Shown here piece by piece: positions 42,812 through 57,500 of a stretch of 64,000 nt of DNA. A program made the position numbers and the translations under genes. The number at the start of each line of letters is the position of its first letter. Position 1 is the stretch's first letter. Source of the stretch: Microglena sp. YARC (Eukaryota; Chlorophyta; Chlorophyceae; Chlamydomonadales; Chlamydomonadaceae); NCBI GenBank assembly GCA_022414725.1, contig CM039464.1:31243109-31307108 (forward strand), given 5' to 3'. Under the pieces are notes generated by a model, which saw only the letters and a list, made by a program, of their open reading frames with translations, did no database searches and was not told where the DNA came from.

Positions 42812-45800
42812 CTTCTCGCTCCAAGCTTGACCCCGAAGCAGACACTAAGCTTGACCTCCATAATACCCAGCAGTGCTGAAAACACCAATGCCACTACCCC
42901 CCAACCCAACCGATCTGAACCCAACCAGTCCACTCCCCTCACCTAGCAGCATCCACGACCAGCAAATGGGTGAGGGCATGAACCCTGAGTCTACTGATGC
43001 TAGGCCAGGATGCATGACCAACTACTGATACTTGAATCACCTCCAGAGCTGAAAACACTAGTGCCACTACCCCCCAACCCAACCGATATAAATCCAACCA
43101 GTCCACTCCCCTCACCTGGCAGGATCAATGACCATCACAGGGGGTGATGGCATGTGCCCTGTATCTACTGATACTCCAATCACCACCAGTGCTGTCAACA
43201 CTAGTGCCATAACCTCCAAACCAATCCAAACCAAACCAGTCCACTCCCCTCACCTGACAGGATCTACGACCACCACAGGGGGTGATGGCACGAACCCTGT
43301 GTCTACTGATGCTTGGCCTGGAATCATGACTAACTACTGATACTTGAAGCACCACCAGTGCTGTCATCACTAGTGCCACAACCTACAAACCAATCCAAAC
43401 CAAACCAGTCCACTCCCCTCACCTGGCAGGATCAACAACCACCACAGGGGGTGATGGCATGCGCCCAGTGTCAACTGATGCTAGGCCAGGATTCATGACC
43501 AACTACTGATACTAGAAGCACCTCCAGTGCATTCAACTCTAGTCTTACAACCTCCAAACCAATCAAAACCAAACCAGTCCACTCCCCTCACCTGGCAGGA
43601 TCACAACCACCACAGGGTGTGATGGCATGTGCCCAGTGTCAACTGATGCTAGGCCAGGATTCATGATCAACTACTGATACTAGAGGCACCTCCAGTGCAT
43701 TCAACTCTAGTCTTACAATCAACCAATCAAAACCAAACCAGTCCACTCCCCTCACCTGGCAGGATCAACGACCACCACAGTGGGTGATGGCATGTGCCCA
43801 GTGTCAACTGTTGCTTGGAACTCAACCAGTGGCTCCTTTTCCAAGTTTGCACACACAAAGGTGGCATTGCCTAGGCCATTAATCTTCGCATTGCGCTTTG
43901 CATCGGCAACTGCAGAAGCTGTATGGGAAAAAAGGGGCGGTGGCATTGACATTGACAGTGCATGCTACTGTGTGTATGTATGTATGTATGTATGCATGTA
44001 TGTATGTACGTATGTATGTATGTATGTATGTATGTATGTATGTATGTATGTATGTATGTATGTATGTATGCATGTATGTATGTATGTATGTATGTTACAG
44101 TCCAGGGGTAGGCCAAATAGGCTAAAGGGACTTGTCCAACCGTATAGGAAGGGCTTAAAAAGAAAAAGCACTGATGAACTGAGCCCCAAACAATCGTTTA
44201 AGCGACGGGGGCCCTGAGTTCGTGCTACAGTGATAATTTCATTCTATAATATTATTACATCATCATCTAACCTGGGATGATAATTTAATTGTGCGATTAT
44301 TATCGCAATGCTACTGTGATGGTCCATGGTGCATAGTGTGTGGTGTATACTATGTCGGTACTGGGAAATGGAAGGCTCCCCAAACACATGATCCATGATC
44401 CATGGGGAAAGGGCGGATAGTGCATTGCCTAGGCCATTCATCAGCACATTGTGCTTTGCATCGGAAACTGCAGAAGCTGCATGGCAAAAAGGGCGGTCAG
44501 TCCATTGATAGTGCATGGTGCATAGAGTGTGGTGTGTACATGATGCACAGTACACAGTGTATCCATGACAAACAATGCATTGATGGTGCATGGGGCATGG
44601 TGTGTGGTGTGAACATGATCCATGGCAAAAGGGCACTATTGTTACTGTCGAAGACGGCGAGCAGCCAAATTACAGGCTGAAGCTATGTCACTAAGATTAA
44701 GTTAAAGTTCATGATGCATGGTAAAAATGGCATTTATTGTTAATGCTGACGGAGAGCAGCCAAATTACAGGCTGAAGCTGTGTCACCAAGATCAAGTTCA
44801 AGTTCATGATCCATGTCAAAAAGTCATTTATTGTTACTGTCTAAGACGGTGAGCAGCAGCCAAATTGCTGGCTGCAGCTATGTCACCAAGATACAGTTTA
44901 AGTTCATGTCAAGAAGGGCTATGTCACCAATTTAAAGTTATAGTCCATGTCAAGTAGGGCATTAATTGTTACTCCTGACGGCGAGCAGCGAAATTACAGG
45001 CTGCAGCTGTCACCAAGATAAAGTTAAAGTTCATGATCCATGTCAAGAAAGGCATTTATTGTTACTGCTGACGGAAAGCAGCCAAATTGCTGGCTGCAGC
45101 TATGTCACTAAGATAAATTGAAAGTTTATGATCCATGTCAAGAAAGGCATTTATTGTTACTGCTGACGGAGAGCAGCCAAATTATAGGCTGAAGCTATGT
45201 CACCAAGATGAAGTTAAAGTTCATGATCCATGTCAAGAAAGGCATTTATTGTTACTGCTGACGGAGAGCAGCCAAATTGCTGGCTGCAGCTATGTCACTA
45301 AGATTAATTGAAAGTTTATGATCCATGTAAAGAAGGGCATTTATGTAACTGCCGAAGACGGCGAGCCGCCAAATTACTGGCTGCAGCTATGCCACCAAGA
45401 TAAAGTTAAAGTTCATGATCTACGGCTAAAAGGGCGGCCAGTACATTGATGGTGTTTCCATGGTATGTTTGTTTGTTACAGTCCAGCGGGTAGCCAATTA
45501 GGATAAAAGCACTTGCCCAACCTCAAGCAATCAAGATTATCTGTAAATTAAAAGAAGGGTTAACTTAAAAAACACTTTTTGTTGAAAAAATCCCCCCCCC
45601 CCCCCCGGGAAGTGGGACCATGTACACCAACCAGCGTCACCGAGGATTCAGAAAGGAAGGCGGAGAAATTTCTTCGTTGCTAGGCAACTGTTGGAAAGGC
45701 GGGGAATGCAGGAGCACTTTCATGAAACAATTATTCTTATGTAGAGTTATGTGATCTGGAACCTTTATTTTCATGCTACCACAAACAAAGTGAATTGTCC

Positions 45801-48800
45801 CACTACGCAGATTGGCACATACATCTTGTTTTCAATGTTTTTCAATATTTTTTCAATGCTTTTTTCAATACTTGTTTTCATGCTACCACAAACAAAGGGA
45901 ATTGTTCCACTATACAGATTGGCCCTTTAATATTTTTCTTTTTATGCTACCACAAACAAAGGGAATGTTCATTTTTTCCCTTCTTCATTTTCATGCTACC
46001 ACAAACAAAGGGAATTGTTCCACTATACAGATTGGCCCTTTAATATTTTTCTTTTTATGCTACCACAAACAAAGGGAATGTTCATTTTTTCCCTTCTTCA
46101 TTTTCATGCTACCACAAACAAAGGGAATGTAACAGATCTACGATACAGATTGGCACATAAATGTTCCGTGATGTTCATACGCCCCATTGACTCCGCCAAG
46201 CCGCGGGCTCATTTGGAGCCCAGTAGGGCACCAGGAAAAATGTAATCATCATCTCAGAATAATGAAGACTTTTAAGATCTTAATACACCTTTTTGTCTGG
46301 ATTGTTCAAGATTGGGCAAGTTCCTTTAGCCTAATTGGCTACCCCTGGACTGTACCATACATACCAAACCATGCCCCTCAGGGTCGGATACAGGTGCTTC
46401 TGATCAGGGGGTCACGAAAAAGTATTTTACAGACCCTACGCTAGGAAGTTTTTGATTTTGCCCTCATTAAAAGCAGAGCAAAAACCGTTGACTCTAAGGC
46501 ATGTACGAAACATGATCACCAGAATCAGAAACAGGGGTCTCTGATCACCATTGATTCCTAGCCCAACATTTATGGCATTGACATGCAAGCGAGATGTGAA
46601 AGAAAACACTTTTACAATAAAAGTAAAGCAAAAACCATTGGATTTGATTCAAAATTCAAAATTCAAACTTGTACAAAACAAGTAGAGCAAAAACCATTGA
46701 CTTGTATTCAAAATTCAAAAATCGAACTTTTCAATAAAAGTAAAAACCATTGGCTTTAAGGCATGAACGAAACATGATACTCAGAATCAGAAACAGGCGC
46801 TTCTGATCACCACTGATTCCAAGCCCACCACTTAATGGCATTGAGATGAGAGCGAGATGTGAAAGAAAACACTTTTATAATACAAGTAAAGCAAAAGCAA
46901 TTGACTCAATGGTATGAATGAAACATGATACTCATAACCATGAACTGGGGTCTCTGCCCACCACAGATTCCAAGCCCACAACGTTTTGGCATCGAGATGC
47001 GAACGATTAAAAAAAAAACTATTACAATAAAAGTAAAGCAAAAACCATTGATTTACTTCAAAATTCAAAATTCGGACTTTTACAATAAAAGTAAAAGCCA
47101 TTGATTATAAGGCATGCCACAAAACATGCCACTTAGAACGCAACAGAGGTCTCTTCTCACCATTGAATTCAAAGCCCACAACTTGTTTGCATCGAGATGC
47201 TAGCGATAAGCCAATGGACCCTGTGCCGCAGTACAGATCTAGCAGTACATCCGAAGCGTCAGATCTCAAGTCTAGACCATCACGAACGAGGCCGTACAAC
47301 ACCTGTCAAGGGTTCCATAAAGGGATTAGGGGCAGGGGTAGAACGTATTGTCTGCGTATATTGAGCCCCATCAATGGCCCAGTACAGACCCTGTGCTGCA
47401 GTACAGATCTAGCAGTACACCCGAAGCGTCAGGGCTCAAATATAGACCATAACGAACGATGCTGTAAAACACCTGTCATGGTTATCGGGATTGATGATTC
47501 GTGTTTGGCTCCTGTGCAAGAAAACAGGCTGCATCCCTCAACCTCACGCCTCGTAATAAGGTGTACCATTTATTTATTAGGGACAGGACGGGAAAGTATT
47601 TTTTGCGAAGCCCCCTCTCCAAGGGGGCAGGAGCCCCCAGGGTTACCCATTTGTCTGTCTGTGTGTACAACCGACCATCTGACAAAGACGAAGCCTGACA
47701 CGTCAGCCAACAGCCTCATAACTAACTCACTTCCGTTGCCACCTGTCGCTCCGTCGCGAACACTCTCCGCTATTTTTTAGCGTCGCATGCGACGCTGCAT
47801 ATAACTTGTCTGCATCTATCTGTTCCTTGCATTATGGTTAAAATTCAGTTCATGGTAAGAAGCATAAATATCGAGCTTGTTTTTGTGTGTGACGCGTTCT
47901 GATGCTGCATGACGACGTTTGTGATGGGTCTGGCCAAACTAGTCAGAAATGTGTAGCAGTAAACGTACACATACACAACATGGTAGTAAACACACACGTA
48001 ATGGTTGGAAGCATATATACATACATATACTTACAATAATGGGAATGATACATGCAGGTGTGTGTACGACCAAATAAGCTCAACAACCACAAACCTCATG
48101 ATGGGATTCAATCAGTCTAATCTAAAAGATGCACCATCATCACATTACACAAATAAATATAAAGGTCACATATCAGCAAGTGGCGATAGCAAGGTTAATC
48201 CTCAGCCTGACCTGCGTTAACCTGATGTATGCCACTGTTTTTTTGTGTGCAATGCGTCGCCATTCTGTTGCTGCATGGCGACGCATGGGTCCGGCTAAGC
48301 AAGTCATAAGTGCCCCCCGACCCCCCAGGCCTCCGCGCTTTACGGAGTTCGAGGGGCAGCGTGTCATACTGAGGTGGCATTGAGGCGCTCAATTTGCAAC
48401 ACGGCGCACGAAAAAAAACAGATATAAATATATACAAAAACATGAACCGAAACCCATCCCAAATCCAGACCCAAATCAAACCCAAACTCGCACCTCAGCT
48501 TGCTTAGTGTTTGTCTGAAAAAAGGAGTCTTGTGACACCTCAAACTCTAGGCCGCAGACGCTCTCCTTCAGTTGATTCTACCCATGCAACCCTGAACCCA
48601 AACCCAAACCCGCACCTCAGCTTGCTTAGTGTTGGTCTGAAAAAATGAGCCCGGCGACACCTCAAACTCTAGGCCGCACATGCTCTCCTTCATTTGATTC
48701 TGCCCATGCAACCCTGAACCCAAACCACAACCACAAACTCGCACCTCAGCCTGCTTTGTGTTGGTCGGAAAAAAGGGGTCCGGCGACACCTATAACCTAA

Positions 48801-51800
48801 GGCCGCACATGCTCTCCTTCAGGTGATTCTGCCCATGCAACCATGAACACAAAACCAAACCCCGACTTTTGTATAAACTTAAAGAAAGAGAGTTGCAGTG
48901 AGCCCCTTTTATTGCTTTTAAAGTTAAAGTTTAGGGGCATGCCTTCTTAACGGCAAAGGAAACGTGGCAGCCCTTCTTTCTAAAGATAAAATGAGACGAG
49001 ATAAAATACCACAACCAAAAACTCGCACCTCAGCCTGCTTTGTGTTGGTCTGAAAAAAGGAGTCTGGCGACACCTCAAACTCTAGGCCGCACATGCTCTC
49101 CTTCAGGTGGCCCTCTCCTACAAGAACATGATTCAAATGTGTCTGGGGAGGAGCAGCAGCATCCCTCTCTTTGCTCGCTTGCTTTCCTTCTCCCCCACGG
49201 CCCCCGCCTTTCACACGCCCCTTTTTGTCAGCCGCCTTTTTGCCGGCCCCCCTCACAGAGGCTCCCCTGTCTTCAGTCTCCACCTTGGTGACCACCCCCG
49301 CCAAGCTGGACCCTAGTTCAGTTTGCAGGGCTGTGGCTAGAGGCATGAGGAGCTGTCTAGCATCCATGGTCGTGGTGATGACAACCAGGTACTGCTTCTC
49401 TGATGAACCCGCAGCGTGTCCACTGCGGATGATGAGCTGCTTGAGAAAACCCTGAACGCAGCAAAAGAAAGCAATAGTATGTGTGCATGTGCGTATGTTA
49501 CATCACAGGGGTAGAACCCTGAAAGGAGCAAAAGAAAGCAATAGTATGTGCGTATGTTACATACAGGGGTAGAACCCTGAGAGCAGCAAACCTGTAACAC
49601 CGCGAAAGCAGCAAAAGAAAGCAATAGTGTGTTGGTATGTTACATCCCAGGGGTAGAACCCTGAAAGGAGCAAAAGAAAGCAATAGTATGTGCGTATGTT
49701 ACATACAGGGGTAGAACCCTGAGAGCAGCAAACCTGTAACACAGTGAAAGCAGCAAAAGAAAGCAATAGTGTGTGTGTACGTTACATCTCAGGGGTAGCA
49801 CCCTGAAAGCAGCCTCCCCCTGAAAGTAGCAAACCTGAAAAACCCTGAAAGCAGCAAAAGAAAGCATTATTATGCGTGTATGTTACATCCCAGGGGTAGA
49901 ACCCTGAAAGCAGCAAAAGAAAACAATAGTATGTGTATGTTACATCCCAGGGGTAGCAACCTGGAAGCAGCATCCCCCTAAAATCAGCAAACGCGAAACA
50001 ACCCGAAATCAGCAAAAGCATAGCATAGTTTCGTTTTGCCTAGTTTCTTATTCTTTTCACAAGAAATAAGAATCAAGTAACCCTGGCCCTAACTGCCTTG
50101 TCAACCCTGGCTTCGATCTGCTGCACTCGATGGTTGCCACCTGTTGCTCTGATAGCCAACATGCTCTGTTAATTTTCTGCAACGCTTGAGACGCACCTAG
50201 GACTTCTCAACATAGCTTTTCTTTTCAACTCTGAGCAGCAGCTTCTAGCCAGCTCCCTGAGCCAGCCACTGGGCTAAGAGCCAAGATTTCAACTGTATTG
50301 GGAAGATGATTCTGTCAGTTGCTATATGCACTTTAATACTATATGTTGGGCTGGGTAGCAAGCCAGCAGAGCTGCCTATAATCTACTGCTGCAAGGTAAA
50401 AACAAGCTATGACCTTTCTGCCCACCTTTCCTGCGTCGTGATTGTGAGGTAGCAGTCCCTAAGCATCTGCCACTGTTTCTTTTGGGGGGAACGTGTAGCA
50501 GCTTCTTGGCAGCTCCTTTCACCCATGCTAAAGCCAAATCTGAAGCTAGCTAGTGTGTCTGAAATCTGGCATGATATGTCTTTTAATGCAGCTGTAATCA
50601 TTTGGGCTTGACTCACTGGCTGGCTAATGGAGCTGGGTGAAAGCTGCTGCACGTAGCCCCAAAAAGAAAGCTTGCTTTCTGCCCAACTTTCCTGAGTCGT
50701 GATTGTGGGGCAACAGTCCCAAAGTGTCTGCCATTGTTTCTTTTTAGGCAACGTGTAGCAGCTTCTAGGAAGCTATTTTAACTCATCCTTAGGCCAAACC
50801 TGAAGCTAGCTAGTGCGTCTGAAAGCTGGCACGATAGGCATTCCTATGCAGCCGTAATTGTCGGGCTTGACTCACTGGCTAATGGAGCCGGATGGAAGCT
50901 GCTGCGCATAAACCCCAAAGGAAACAGTGCTTTTTGCCCAACTTTCCTAAGTTGTGATTGTGGGGTAGCATTCCCAAAGTGTCTGCCATTGTTCTTGGGG
51001 GAGCAACGTGTAACAGCTGTTAGTAAGCTCCTTTCATCCATCCTGAAGCTAGCTAGTGCGTCTGACAGCTGGCATGATAGCATTTCAATGCAGCCGTTAT
51101 GGTTGGACTTGACTTAGAAACAGTAATTTTTGGAGGAGCATCCTCTTCAAGGGGGCGGGAGCCCCCATGTTTACCCATTTGTCCGACCGTCCGACAGACC
51201 ATCCGACCATCCATCCATCTGTCTGGCTGCGCTGAAGCCTGACACGTCAGCAAACGGTCTCGCAAATAACTCGCTTCAGTTGCCACCTGTCGCTCCGTCC
51301 CGATCACTCTCCGCCAGTTTTTATAACTTTTTGCCCCTTACCTTTCCGAAGCCATCAGTGTGGGGTAGCAGCCGGAAAAAGTCTCAGTGATTTTTTTTTC
51401 AAACCTGAAAGTGGGTTTTTTCTACCTGTATGGTTCTAGCCCTCCTCTTAGGACACCGTTTAAGTGGTTTTTGTAGCCTTTTGTAGCTTTTGGGGGGCAT
51501 TTGGGGCATTTGTTTTTACTTTTTTATAGCGATAATTTCTCCAAAACGGGGTCAAAATTAGCGATCGCTATATGTAGCGAAACAAAATATCCTTGAAGAG
51601 TCTGCCATTGTTTATTTTTTGGGCAACATGTAGCAGCCTCTAGGCAGCTCCTTTCACCCATCGCGTAACCCAAAACTTAACTTTTGCCCCTTACCTTTCC
51701 TGAGACATCATTGTGGGGTAGCAGCCCCAACGCATCAGCCTTGTCTCTGACTAGATTCAGAATTGAGTTAGACCTACGGCAAATCATGTAGCATCGTGTG

Positions 51801-54498
51801 AGGTAGCAGAAAAGATAGAGAACAACACACTTTGCTATTGGAGTCGTGAATGTGGGCAGCAACCCAAACACATCAGCCTTGTCTCTGACTAGATTCAGAA
51901 TTGAGTTAGACATACAACAAAAATGGGGCATCGTGTGAGATATCAGAAAAGAAGATAGAGACGAACAAGCTTTGTTATTGAAGTGGTGATTGTGGGGTAG
52001 CAGTCCCAAAGCATCAGCCTTGTCTCTGACTAGATTCAGAATTGAGTTAGACCTACAGCACAACATGTAGCATCGTGTGAGGTAGCAGAAACAAATATAG
52101 AGAATTACAAACTTTGTTACTGAAGTAGTGATTGTGGGGTAGCAGTCGCAAAGCATCAGCCTTGTCTCTGACTAGAGTCAGAATTGAGTTATAGACCTAC
52201 AGCAAAAGGGGCATTGTGTGAGGTAGCAGAAAAGAAGAAAGAGACAAACAAGCTTTGCTATTGGAGTGGTGCTTGTGGCAAGCAGTCCAAATTCGCCTGC
52301 TCTGTCTCTTGAGGACAATGATTCAGATTTCAGTGAATTTAGGGAATTTAGTTTGTTAAGCGAATTGAGTGAATTTAGTGAATTTAGACCTCCAGTAAAG
52401 GTGGGGTATCTTGTGAGGTAGCAGATGATCGATCAACATGATTGAAAGTAAGGCGATTTTTGTGATTTTTGTGAATTTAGATCTCCAGTGAAGGTGCATC
52501 TTGTGAGGCAGTACATAATTGATCATCACCCTCAGTACCACAGAACTATGCTGAAGCAAAAGAATCAGCATTTGCGTCAGACAAAGAGAGAATTGATCTA
52601 CAGTTGATCTTGATTGTTTGAGGATGGTAAAGTCCCTTTGGCCAAAGTGGCGCCCCCTGGACTGTGACAAACCAACAAAAGAGCATTGATACAAACAAAC
52701 CCTCCTCATCCTAAAAATACATTGTTGGTTTTGATTGTTTGAGGTTGGACAAGTCCCTCAGGCCAAAGTGGCGACCCTTGGACTACAACATGGAAACATG
52801 CATGTAGCTCACCTATCTGGCTACCCCTGAAATATAATTTTAACATAACCCCTTGGCTATAAGACGCATACAAGAGGCTGCGGCTTCGTTTCTCGCAACT
52901 CCTCTCAGTTAAGGGTTTGGTCTAGTGGTATGATTCTCTCTTAGGGAAATCCTCTTTGTACATCTGGACTTTGCATGCATACAAACTTGCATACGTGCAT
53001 TTATAAATGCACACACACATGCATACATACATGCAAACATAAAAATAAACACATATACACAAATGCAGCTTACCTGTCATTGTGCAGGAGGCATACACAC
53101 ATGCATACATGCCAACACACACACACACATATATACACAAATGCAGCTCACCTGTCTTTGTGCAGGAGGCATACACACATGCATACATGCACGCACACAC
53201 ATACAAACATACACACACATACACAAATGCAGCTCACCTGCCATTGTGCAGGAGGTATACACACATGCATACATGCATGCATACACACACATACAAAAAT
53301 GCTTACATACATGCAAACATACACATACACAAATGCAGCTCACCTGTCATCGTGCAGGAGGCAGTTCTGAATTGGAAGGACACTTGTGTGGCTCCCAGCC
53401 TTCAGGTATCCGAGCGCAGGACTTTGTGGCACCAAGGGGGCGGGGGGGGGGGGGGGGGGGTAGTAGGGGTAGTGGGGGATAGTTAGTGGGTGGTGAGGGT
53501 GTGTGAGTAGGTGGTGAGGGGGTAGTGAGGGGGTAGTGAGGGGTCAGTGAGGGTAGTTAGTGGGTTAGCCAGTGATTGGTGAGCAGGGAGTGAGTGGTGA
53601 GTGGGGGTATTCAGGGGATAATTAGTGGGTGGTGAGGGGCCAGTGAGGGTAGTTAGTGGGTTGTCAGTGGGTGGTGAGGGGGTAGTGAGGGTAGTGAGGG
53701 GGTAGTGAGATTAGTGAGGACATCACATCCCACCCCTGAAAACGTGGTTGACAGGGGCTGTGGTGCACATTCGTTTGGTCATCAGTCAGCATCGCCCGTC
53801 GACTCTAAGGGCGCCTACTCTTATGTAGGAGTGGCCACACCATTACAACTGAATCCTCGGTGCCAGTCGGGAGACCCACCACCTGGGGTGAAATATGTGC
53901 ATACAAAAAATGCTGCTTGTTCTACCTCTGCAGGGCGATTTAGTGTTCGCGGTCGCTGTCAACCGCCATGGTAGCTTTGTCCTGGTAAAGTAGTAGCCCG
54001 TTCCCTACTGCCGTAAGGCGGGGCTCCCTTAATACCACGCCCCACCAGGCGTTATCATTCCTTTTTATAACCCTCTGCCTTTGTACCACTGCTGCAGGCT
54101 GACATCATCAACCCCTTCTTTGTAGTCTGCAGAACACTGCTGCAGACTGACACACAACACCAACAGCATTACCTCTGCAGGAGATCACCATCCCCTGATC
54201 CCTCCAACTTGTCAACAGCTGGTGGTACCCATGTTGTGCTGCTCCACGTGAAAGACGTCTTGTTGCGGTACGCATATACATCTGCACATGGGACGATGGG
54301 ACGCATCGCCCCATCCAGCTCTTCTAACTTTCCTACTCGACGCAGAGTTTGTTCAACCTGTGTTGACATGAAACAAGATGTTAGTGATACATCCTGGCAC
54401 ACATACCAGTATATATATATACACAAGGGACGATGGGACACCTAGCCTCATCCAGTGCTTTTAACTTTCCATCTCAAAAATAGTTTGTTCAACCTGTG

Positions 54499-54533
<35 letters not shown>

Positions 54534-57500
54534 CACACAAAACACACACCACCAACATCATTGCCTACTTGATTCTGTTTCTCACGAAGCTGGGCGCTGT
54601 ACTCCATGGTCTGTAATGTACATCCATGGCATGCACTTGCGTGCTCACAGGGTGGAGAAACATAGTCACGATGAGCTTCAAGCGTCTGTCGTTTCCTTGC
54701 CTCCGCATAACCTGCAGTGAGTTGTTTTTGATAAATACATAAATGGTTGGGATGGGTTTGGTTGGGATGGGTTTGGTTGGGATGGGTTGGGTTGGTAAGA
54801 GGGTTTGGTTGGGATGGGTTGGTAAGAGGGTTTGGTTGGGATGGGTTGGGTTGGTAAGAGGGGTTGGTTGGGATGGGCTGGGTTGGTAAGAGGGGTTGGT
54901 TGGGATGGGTTGGGTTGGTAAGAGGGGTTGGTTGGGATGATTTGGGTGGGTAAGAGGGGTTAATTGGGCTAGACTTGAACAATAAATGGCCCACTTCGGT
55001 TGTTTTCATACGGAAGGCATATACATGTACAGCGAACAAATGGGCATGAGAAATGACAATTGTGAAGGAATAAATACATAAATTAATGCCTTGATACGAG
55101 GCGTGAGGTTGAGGGGGCCAGCCTGTTTTCTTTCACTGGGGGTTACCACCAAGTTGTTTTTGATAAATATATAAATGGTACGCCTTATTATGAGGCGTGA
55201 GGTTGAAGGGCCCAGCCCAGTTGCTTGCATTGAGACCTATTACCAAGGTTTGGTTTTGAAGTGCTTGGGATGAGAGGTCCTGTTGCCAGTGTTGGTGATG
55301 GGGAGAGACAATCAGCTGCCATGACAGCTCATGAAAGAGCGGTTTTCTGTCCTGATTCCTTATTCGCAGAACAAGTCACTGTATCAATGAACAAGTCACA
55401 GAACAGGTCTCAGAACAAGTCACAGAACAAGCAGCAGCAGATTTGTCAACTTATTAGAGAACAAGTCACTTGATCAGTGAACAAGTCGCAGAACAGGTCA
55501 CAGAACAAGTCGCAGAACAAGCAGCAGCAGCAGTGTTATCAACTTATCAGTGAACAAGTCACAGAACAAGTCGCAGAACGAGTCAGCGGCAGTGTTATCA
55601 ACTTATTTGATAACAAGTCACTTTATCAGGGGACAAGCAACGTAACAAGCCTCAGAACAAGTCAGCAGCAGATGTACAAACGTGTAAGAGAACAAGTCAC
55701 TTTATCAGGGAACAAGTCACAGAACAAGTCAGCAGCAGATGTATCAACTTATTAAAGAAAAAGAAAAAGAAAAACTATATCAGTGAACAAGTCGTAGAAC
55801 AAGTCGCAGAACAAGTCAGCAGCAGTTGTATTAAGGCTTACATGGCCCCTGTCTGATAAGGCTCCTTGCTTACTAAGGCTTACATTGCCCCTGCCTGTTA
55901 AGGCTCCTCGCTTACTAAGGCATACATTGCCCCTGCCTGTTAAGGCTCCTCGCCGTCGTCTTCAGCAACATCATCATTCAACCCAGTTTCTCTCTGGTTA
56001 AACAAAGTACAAGGTAGACTGGAAATCTGCAACTGGGATTTCACCACACTGTTGGTTTGCATAAACTCTAATTCACTAGAAAAAAGTGCCAGAAATATAT
56101 CACAAGGAGGAATGAGCTGGTGGACTGGGGTTAAAGTTCCGAAAGCGTGCTTGACCCAATCCTTGCATACGATCATTGATAAGCAGAGATATTTAGTTAC
56201 CTTTCTTGGCGCTGGTTATCTCAGCCACCAGTTTCTCTCCAGGAAGAGCTTTTTCACACAGCACCACCAAGCCATCCAGCAGGCATACTCCCTGCACATG
56301 CAACATTCAACATGGTACATGTACGTGTGTCTGTTGCAGTCCAAGCAGAGCTAATTCACACAGCACCACCAAGCCATCCAGCAGGCATACTACATGCACA
56401 TTCAACATGGTACATGGATGTGTGCATCTGGGGAATTTCCCCAGCAGCGGCGTACGGGAGGGTCCCCTTAACACCACGCTCCCCCAGGCGGTATCTTTTT
56501 GTATGTGTGTAAGCGGGTGTATGTGTATGTGTAGTAAACGAATACTACAAGAACCAGACGTCACCCTGTCTTTTATCATGTTTTCCACACAGACGGTATT
56601 GGTCACAGTATATTACAGTCCAGGGGCAGCCAATGAGGCGTGGGGGACTATTTTTTTGCCCAAGGGACACGGTCAGCATGGTACATTTATGTGTGTATGT
56701 TGCAGTTGGTAGAGCTATTTCGCACACTACTACCAAGCCATATAGAAGGCAGATTCCCTGTACAGTCGACATGGTACATTTATGTTGATTAGCTGAGAAC
56801 ACCCAACACTATGAAAACAGAAAACACACATTTAAGGGGGAGGGGGGGGGGGGGGGGGGGGGATATAATGTGTGACACATATATTACGTCTTCGTTACGT
56901 TTAAATAACGTAACAAATACGTTATAGAACGTAAAACTTCGTCCGGCTGTTACGTACATAGTTAATCTTTACAACGTGTCATAACGCCCAGTTCTGTTTC
57001 CATAGTGCAATGCATAATTCCCAAGGTGCTTGATTTAGTGAGACATGACAATGTCTGCGTCACGTGGGCACTGTTACTTTTGGGGGCACGTGTAGCAGCT
57101 TCTAGGAAGCTCTTTTCACCCACCCTTGGGCCAAACCTGAAGCTAGCTAGAGTGTCTCAAACCTGGCACGATAGGCATTCCAATGCATCTGTAAGCTTTC
57201 AGATGTATTCATTTGCTGGCTGATGAAGCTGGGTGGAAGCTGCTACACGTAGCCCAAAAAGGAAACGGTGCATGTGGGATGCATGCGTGTGTACATGGTA
57301 CAGTCCAGGAGCAGCCAATTAGGCTTAAGGGACTTCTTGTAGGCTCAAGAGACACGGTCAACATGAATGACGCATGTGTACATGATACAGTCCAGGAGCA
57401 GCTTAACTACTGTTACACTTGCATCATAAGCTCAAGTCCCCATGTGGTGATGTGGCACAGCACTTTTGAAGTAACGCATAAACAGGTGACATAGTCCCGT

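Noticed and set aside
43780..44217. Frames with Met-Tyr-Val-Cys or Tyr-Ile-His-Thr repeats
   Set aside because: Translations of (TGTA)n microsatellite.
52922..53486. Several overlapping 60-139-codon frames on both strands
   Set aside because: Translations of ACAT/ACAC repeats and exon 5 edge copies; the true exon is only 53344-53421.
54229..54357. Shorter version of methyltransferase exon 4 ending at the gtacca donor
   Set aside because: It ends in phase 0, which does not fit exon 5; the donor at 54172 gives the right phase.
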